From Foliimonas ilicis (GTDB taxonomy: Bacteria; Pseudomonadota; Alphaproteobacteria; Rhizobiales; Rhizobiaceae): DNA of 64,000 nucleotides. The DNA lies in the NCBI RefSeq assembly GCF_039939195.1, contig NZ_JBDUUH010000001.1, positions 310,001 to 374,000 of the forward strand. Direction: 5' to 3'. Shown here piece after piece: positions 60,357 to 64,000 of this stretch. The position numbers and the translations under genes were made by a program. The first letter of the stretch is position 1. Each line of letters starts with the position of its first letter. The notes under the pieces were generated by a model. That model was not told where the DNA came from. It did not search any database and worked only from the letters and a program-made list of their open reading frames with translations.

Positions 60357-61343
60357 ATGAAGAGATTTCGGGCGGCATTGAGCATGAAACGGTCGGTTAT
60401 CTTCTCAGCGCTGGTGTTTTTGGCATCGGCCATAATGCCCTCTTCGGCCGCGACCATTGTGCCGCCCGGCAATCGGAACGCTGAACAGCCCAATGTGCCC
60501 GGTGCTTCCGCACGGCGCACCGCCGCAGGCAATACCACCTATGATGCGAAATACCGCAAGGTCTATGCGCTGTTCAAAAACGATGCCGCACTTCGCTCAA
60601 AGATCAACACGGCGGCGGCTGCCTATGGCATCGACCCGATGCATATCGTGGGCGCAATCGTTGGTGAGCACACCTACAATGTAGACGCCTATGACCGTCT
60701 GCAGACCTATTATGTGAAGGCTGTTTCGTACCTCTCGAACCGTTTCAATTTCAGCTACAATGGCGAGGGCGTTACCGATTTCATTCGCCGTCCCGAATTT
60801 GCCAAGTGCCAGGAAGGCATGGGCAGCTACGATTTGTGGAGCTGCCGAGAGACTGTGTGGAACCGCAGCTTCCGCGGCAAAACCGTCGATGGAAATCGCT
60901 ATCCGAACGACCGGTTCAGCGCGACCTTCTTCCAGCCCTTCTATGCCGGGCAGACATTCGGCCTTGGCCAGCTAAATCCGCTGACTGCGCTTCAGATGAG
61001 CGACATGGTGCATCGCGTGTCCGGCCTGCCCAAGCTCGACGCCAGCGATCCCAACGACGTCTACAAGACGATCATGGACCCGGATTTGACGCTGCCCTAC
61101 GTGGCTGCCACGCTTCGCAAATCCATCGATGCCTACCGCACCATTGCCGGTTTCGACATTTCGCGGAATCCGGGTGTCACGGCCACGCTCTACAATATCG
61201 GCAATCCTGAGCAGCGCGCCTACGCCCTGAAGGCTGAAAACCAGAAGCGCCGAAGCGAAGGCCAGGCCGAACGCCTGCCCGAAGAAAATTACTATGGCTG
61301 GCTGGTTAATGAGCGTCTGAGTGAACTCGAGGCGCTGTTTTAA
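60357..61343 (+). CDS. DUF1402 family exported protein with lytic-transglycosylase-like motifs
   Basis: 328-residue secreted protein: signal peptide residues 1-31 (SAIMPSSAA). The rest matches DUF1402. Residues 87-108 (AAAYGIDPMHIVGAIVGEH, with TYN following) resemble the catalytic helix of soluble lytic transglycosylases, with Glu104 in the catalytic place, and FGLGQLNPLTALQMSD (201-216) resembles their GLMQ motif followed by P-x-T-A. I infer a lysozyme-like fold acting on peptidoglycan; this is not established. ATG at 60357 or 60384 could be the start. Its stop overlaps the XRE gene on the other strand by 4 bp. Confidence 0.8.
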   Translation: MKRFRAALSMKRSVIFSALVFLASAIMPSSAATIVPPGNRNAEQPNVPGASARRTAAGNTTYDAKYRKVYALFKNDAALRSKINTAAAAYGIDPMHIVGAIVGEHTYNVDAYDRLQTYYVKAVSYLSNRFNFSYNGEGVTDFIRRPEFAKCQEGMGSYDLWSCRETVWNRSFRGKTVDGNRYPNDRFSATFFQPFYAGQTFGLGQLNPLTALQMSDMVHRVSGLPKLDASDPNDVYKTIMDPDLTLPYVAATLRKSIDAYRTIAGFDISRNPGVTATLYNIGNPEQRAYALKAENQKRRSEGQAERLPEENYYGWLVNERLSELEALF

Positions 61344-61702
61344 CGCTCCGGCGGCGGCACGATTTCCGCAATCAATCTGTCGATCTTCTTTTCATCCAGC
61401 CGGCCGATATTCACCGCCAGCAGATTTGCAAGCTCCGTCGCGCGCGGCGAAAGGTTTGATGTGTCGATCGTCACACGCGGATGCGAGGTTTCAGCAAGCC
61501 GCGTCAACTCCTCGGCATCGTCCCAGATAATGTTGAAATAGCCGATTATCTTCTGGATCATCGGCCAGGTCGGCGCGCCGCGTTTGCCGTGCTCCAGCGC
61601 AGATAGATAGGCAGCGCTCACGCCGAGCGCCTCCGCCATGTCTTTCTGGCTCAGCCCGCGTTCGCGCCGCAGATCGCGGATTTTCTGGCCGAACGGGGTC
61701 AT
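61340..61702 (-). CDS. XRE-family helix-turn-helix protein
   Basis: 120-residue small regulator. Residues 5-60 are a classical HTH_3 (KIRDLRRERGLSQKDMAEAL, then GVSAAYLSALEHGKRGAPTW). The C-terminal half is charged and helical (SPRATELANLLAVNIGRLDEKKIDRLIAEI), with no enzymatic motif. Its ATG overlaps the stop of the Smr-domain gene (ATGA). A role in controlling the mltA-smr operon or a target elsewhere cannot be told from sequence. Orthologues in Rhizobiales keep the same position. Confidence 0.88.
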   Translation of the reverse strand: MTPFGQKIRDLRRERGLSQKDMAEALGVSAAYLSALEHGKRGAPTWPMIQKIIGYFNIIWDDAEELTRLAETSHPRVTIDTSNLSPRATELANLLAVNIGRLDEKKIDRLIAEIVPPPER

Positions 61703-62241
61703 GGCACCGCCTTCTGACGGCGCAAACGAATGTAGATCGCGCCCGACCCGCCATGATGCCGCGCCGCCAGATCATGGCTGCTGACGAGCGCTCTGAAAGG
61801 CGGCGTTGCCAGCCAATGCGGAACTGCGCGCCGCAAGACACCGTCCCCGCCAGATGACGATCCTTTGCCCGTTATGACCAGAACATAGCGAACACCGCCC
61901 GCATGCGCGCGCTTCAGGAACGACAAAAGCAACGAATGCGCCTGATCCTGCGTCATTCCATGCAGATCGACCCGGCCTTCAATGGGCAACCGCCCCTTGG
62001 AGAGCTTGTCCAATGTCGGCGCGTCGAGCGATGCGGATACCCATTGCTTGGGTGGGATTGCCGGAGATTTGGTCAAAGCAACAGCCTTCGGCACCGTTTT
62101 GGGCGGATCTTCCTGCTTCGGCACAGGGGAACTCGGCACTTCGAGCGTTGATTTCCCCTTCAGCGGCGTCGTCGATTTGGCGACAAGCGTCCAGAGAACG
62201 CGATCATCGTCGCTCAACTCCTTCGTGCGCCGACTGCTCAC
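61699..62241 (-). CDS. Smr/MutS2 C-terminal domain protein
   Basis: 180-residue protein. The N-terminal 90 residues are low-complexity and Pro/Lys-rich; the Smr domain starts at RVDLHGMTQDQAHSLLLSFLKRAH (the D-L-H-G motif) and continues with YVLVITGKGSSSGGDGVLRRAVPHWL (the G-K-G motif) and ending ARHHGGSGAIYIRLRR. Smr domains nick RNA or DNA, recently linked to ribosome collision rescue. It overlaps both the mltA stop upstream and the XRE start downstream. Confidence 0.9.
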   Translation of the reverse strand: MSSRRTKELSDDDRVLWTLVAKSTTPLKGKSTLEVPSSPVPKQEDPPKTVPKAVALTKSPAIPPKQWVSASLDAPTLDKLSKGRLPIEGRVDLHGMTQDQAHSLLLSFLKRAHAGGVRYVLVITGKGSSSGGDGVLRRAVPHWLATPPFRALVSSHDLAARHHGGSGAIYIRLRRQKAVP

Positions 62242-63338
62242 CGGAACCTCCCGGCAATCTCGTTGGGCACGAGCATGAAGAAATCCGCTTCGTTGCGTAC
62301 CACGCCGGCGATTTCGCCTGCCGCATCGCCGCTTCCGGCAAAAAGGTCGCCGCGCGCGGGGCCGACGATCGCAGACCCGGTGTCCTGCGCGATCATCAAT
62401 CTGCGGAAGGGCGTGCCAAAGGCAGTAAGTTCGGGAGCGTGAATGAAAAACGGCGTACCGAACGTGTGAAGCAGCCGGTCGACAGCAACGGAGCGACCGG
62501 GCGTCAAAGGTACTTTCGCCGCCGCAATAGGACCCAGATCAGGATCATCCACCGCGGCCTCGCGAAAGAAAATATAGGAGCGATTCTGCCAGAGAATTTC
62601 GTCGATACGTGCCGGATTTTGTGAAAACCAGCCACGAATGGATTGCATCGTTATTTTTTCGAGCGGGATTTCGCCGATTTCGGCCAGTATTTTTCCCGGT
62701 CCGGTAAAGCGCTGACCACTCTTTGCCGCATAGGTCACGCGAGCAAGCGTTCCGTCCGTCATTCTCAGCCGTGCCGCGCCCTGCACATGAATGAAGAACG
62801 CATCGACCTTACTCACCACAAAAGCGATTTCCAGCCCGCGCCCGAAAAGTGCACCGCGCTCTATCGCCTCGCGATCATGATATTCGACCAATCCATTCGG
62901 CGTTTGCCGGGCAAAAGCCAGATAGGCATCCATTCCATTCGGGCGGTTGGTATCGTCAATGTCGATAAGATCGTCGGGACGGGCCAACAGCGGTACAGTG
63001 AACTCATCCGTTCGCACCCGTGAGGCTTCGACGATAGGCTCATAGAACCCCGTTACCAGTCCACGGCTGCCACTCTCGGGCAAAATATGGACCGGCGTGA
63101 AATATTTCTCGAAGAAGGCGCGGGCATCGCGCGCATTTATGTCTTTATGTTCTCGCGCGGCGGCATAAGCATCGGAAAAGGTTTGGAAATCGACGCCGAG
63201 GGAACCGGTGCGGTAGGGTTTTACCGTCGCCTGAAACGCCGACCGGCGAAACGCCTCATAGGCTGGCAGAGGGTTATCCTCCAGCCAGCCCGGCAAATCC
63301 TGAAATGTAAGAGAATGAAAAACAGGTGCGGACGACAC
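62238..63338 (-). CDS. mltA: Membrane-bound lytic murein transglycosylase A
   Basis: 366-residue MltA family enzyme that cleaves the MurNAc-GlcNAc bond. The MltA domain includes LVTGFYEPIVEASRV, then VDAFFIHVQGAARLRMTDG and the 3D domain SAIVGPARGDLFAGSGDAAGEIAG with the catalytic Asp in R-G-D-L-F. No N-terminal signal peptide or lipobox is evident (it begins SSAPVFHSLTFQDLPGW), so export must use another route or the start is elsewhere upstream. It follows the Tim44-domain gene by 17 bp. Confidence 0.92.
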   Translation of the reverse strand: MSSAPVFHSLTFQDLPGWLEDNPLPAYEAFRRSAFQATVKPYRTGSLGVDFQTFSDAYAAAREHKDINARDARAFFEKYFTPVHILPESGSRGLVTGFYEPIVEASRVRTDEFTVPLLARPDDLIDIDDTNRPNGMDAYLAFARQTPNGLVEYHDREAIERGALFGRGLEIAFVVSKVDAFFIHVQGAARLRMTDGTLARVTYAAKSGQRFTGPGKILAEIGEIPLEKITMQSIRGWFSQNPARIDEILWQNRSYIFFREAAVDDPDLGPIAAAKVPLTPGRSVAVDRLLHTFGTPFFIHAPELTAFGTPFRRLMIAQDTGSAIVGPARGDLFAGSGDAAGEIAGVVRNEADFFMLVPNEIAGRFR

Positions 63339-63355
63339 GGAAAGTGCCCTCCGGC

Positions 63356-64000
63356 TTAGTCTTCTTCTTCAGTCGCGACCAGCTTCCAGTTCGGGTCCTT
63401 GGCGCGGGTGTCGCGGGCAAAGGTCCAGACGTCTTTGACCTCGGCGACGGTTTCAGGATCGCCGTCAATGACCTCACCTGCTTTATCGCGTGTCGCCGAA
63501 ATCAGCTCGCTGACGATACGCAGGGTGACATGCGCCTCGCCGTTTTTCATTTCCGCAGACACGATCTCGGCCTTGTCGATACCGACAAAAGAAGACTGGA
63601 TTTTCTCGGAGCGGGATTCGCGATCGGAAATCGCCGAAACGAAACCGTCGAAAACCTCACGGGAAAGCAGATTTTTCAACGTTTTGCGGTCGCCATCAGC
63701 ATAGGCAATAACGATCATCTCATAGGCCATCTTGGCGCCATCGACGAAAGTCTTCGGCTCAAAAGAAGGATCGGCGTCCTTGATGGTCCGCAGGCCCTTG
63801 TTCAGGTCCGTATTCGGCCTGGCAAATGCATCAATGGAAGCATAGCTGGCTTCGACATCGGCTGGCGTCTTCTTGCGCGGCAGAGAAACGACGTTCTCCG
63901 GCGCTGCCTGCTCGTCCTTGTTCGCGGAACGGCCAGCCGTATAGGGATCGAATGGCGGGCGCTCATTGCCCGTACGACGGCCCAGAACGTTGCGGAGCTG
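63356..64000 (-). CDS. Tim44/TimA-domain protein, C-terminal part
   Basis: Partial: the frame stays open to the right edge of the window, so the N-terminus (usually a membrane anchor) is missing. The visible 214 residues include FDPYTAGRSANKDEQ and the Tim44-like domain (residues from TFVDGAKMAYEMIVIAYADGDRKTLKNLL through VSELISATRDKAGEVIDG to VWTFARDTRAKDPNWKLVAT). In mitochondria the domain links the translocon to Hsp70; the bacterial homologue TimA is inner-membrane and of unknown function. Precedes mltA by 17 bp. Confidence 0.88.
   Translation of the reverse strand, partial: QLRNVLGRRTGNERPPFDPYTAGRSANKDEQAAPENVVSLPRKKTPADVEASYASIDAFARPNTDLNKGLRTIKDADPSFEPKTFVDGAKMAYEMIVIAYADGDRKTLKNLLSREVFDGFVSAISDRESRSEKIQSSFVGIDKAEIVSAEMKNGEAHVTLRIVSELISATRDKAGEVIDGDPETVAEVKDVWTFARDTRAKDPNWKLVATEEED

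Overview
The window looks like part of the main chromosome of a Brucellaceae bacterium, most likely from the Ochrobactrum side of Brucella (environmental Brucella anthropi-like). The evidence is gene content and order. The BvrR/BvrS two-component pair lies next to HprK-EIIA-HPr and pckA. There is a DivL-type pseudokinase with Tyr at the phosphorylation site, alpha-type AddAB, a TsaE-AmgK fusion, and a his-hslV-hslU-Smr-MltA-Tim44 stretch. The species call is inference. No rRNA, tRNA, insertion sequence, prophage or CRISPR array was seen. Genes are densely packed, with many 4-bp stop/start overlaps.

Region 1 (1-12.4 kb): the C-terminal part of an EAL phosphodiesterase, then a nearly self-contained D-apiose catabolism locus. 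It runs from a sugar ABC transporter (binding protein, DUF2291 protein, ATPase, permease) through D-apiose dehydrogenase (ApsD), D-apionolactonase (ApnL), D-apionate oxidoisomerase (ApnO), 3-oxo-isoapionate kinase (OiaK) and a RuBisCO-like protein (OiaT or OiaX). A GntR/FadR-type regulator sits inside the locus. Two almost identical 15-bp sites (3423-3437 and 12401-12415) lie in the two control regions and are the likely operators; one overlaps a good promoter.

Region 2 (12.5-22.8 kb): mixed metabolism and envelope genes. These are a DUF4126 membrane protein coupled to a flavin disulfide reductase, a LuxR-type regulator, an LhgO-like oxidase facing a family-7 aldehyde dehydrogenase (possible lysine/2-hydroxyglutarate catabolism), an AI-2E-family permease, a glycine-zipper lipoprotein, a one-domain RlpA-like protein, and an SMP-30 lactonase with an SDR dehydrogenase.

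Region 3 (22.8-30.3 kb): cytochrome bd oxidase operon, regulator-cydD-cydC-cydA-cydB-cydX, with a near-perfect 18-bp palindrome before the regulator. CydX is a 50-residue gene that is easily missed. trxA lies upstream behind its own terminator.

Region 4 (30.3-47.5 kb, all minus strand): divL, tsaE-amgK, murU, addB, addA and trxA form one tight run (cell-cycle signalling, tRNA t6A formation, peptidoglycan recycling, double-strand break repair, redox). ahcY follows with its own terminator and a candidate SahR site. Then come HPr, EIIA-Man, short HprK, BvrS and BvrR.

Region 5 (47.5-64 kb): pckA, arfB and alkB on the plus strand; coaA-hisE-hisF-hisA-hisH-DUF2628-hisB on the minus strand; hslV and hslU separated by an acetyltransferase, a minus-strand copper module (SCO, PCuAC, DUF2946) and DUF2585; a DUF1402 protein with lytic-transglycosylase-like motifs; and a minus-strand XRE-Smr-MltA-Tim44 cluster, the last gene running off the window.
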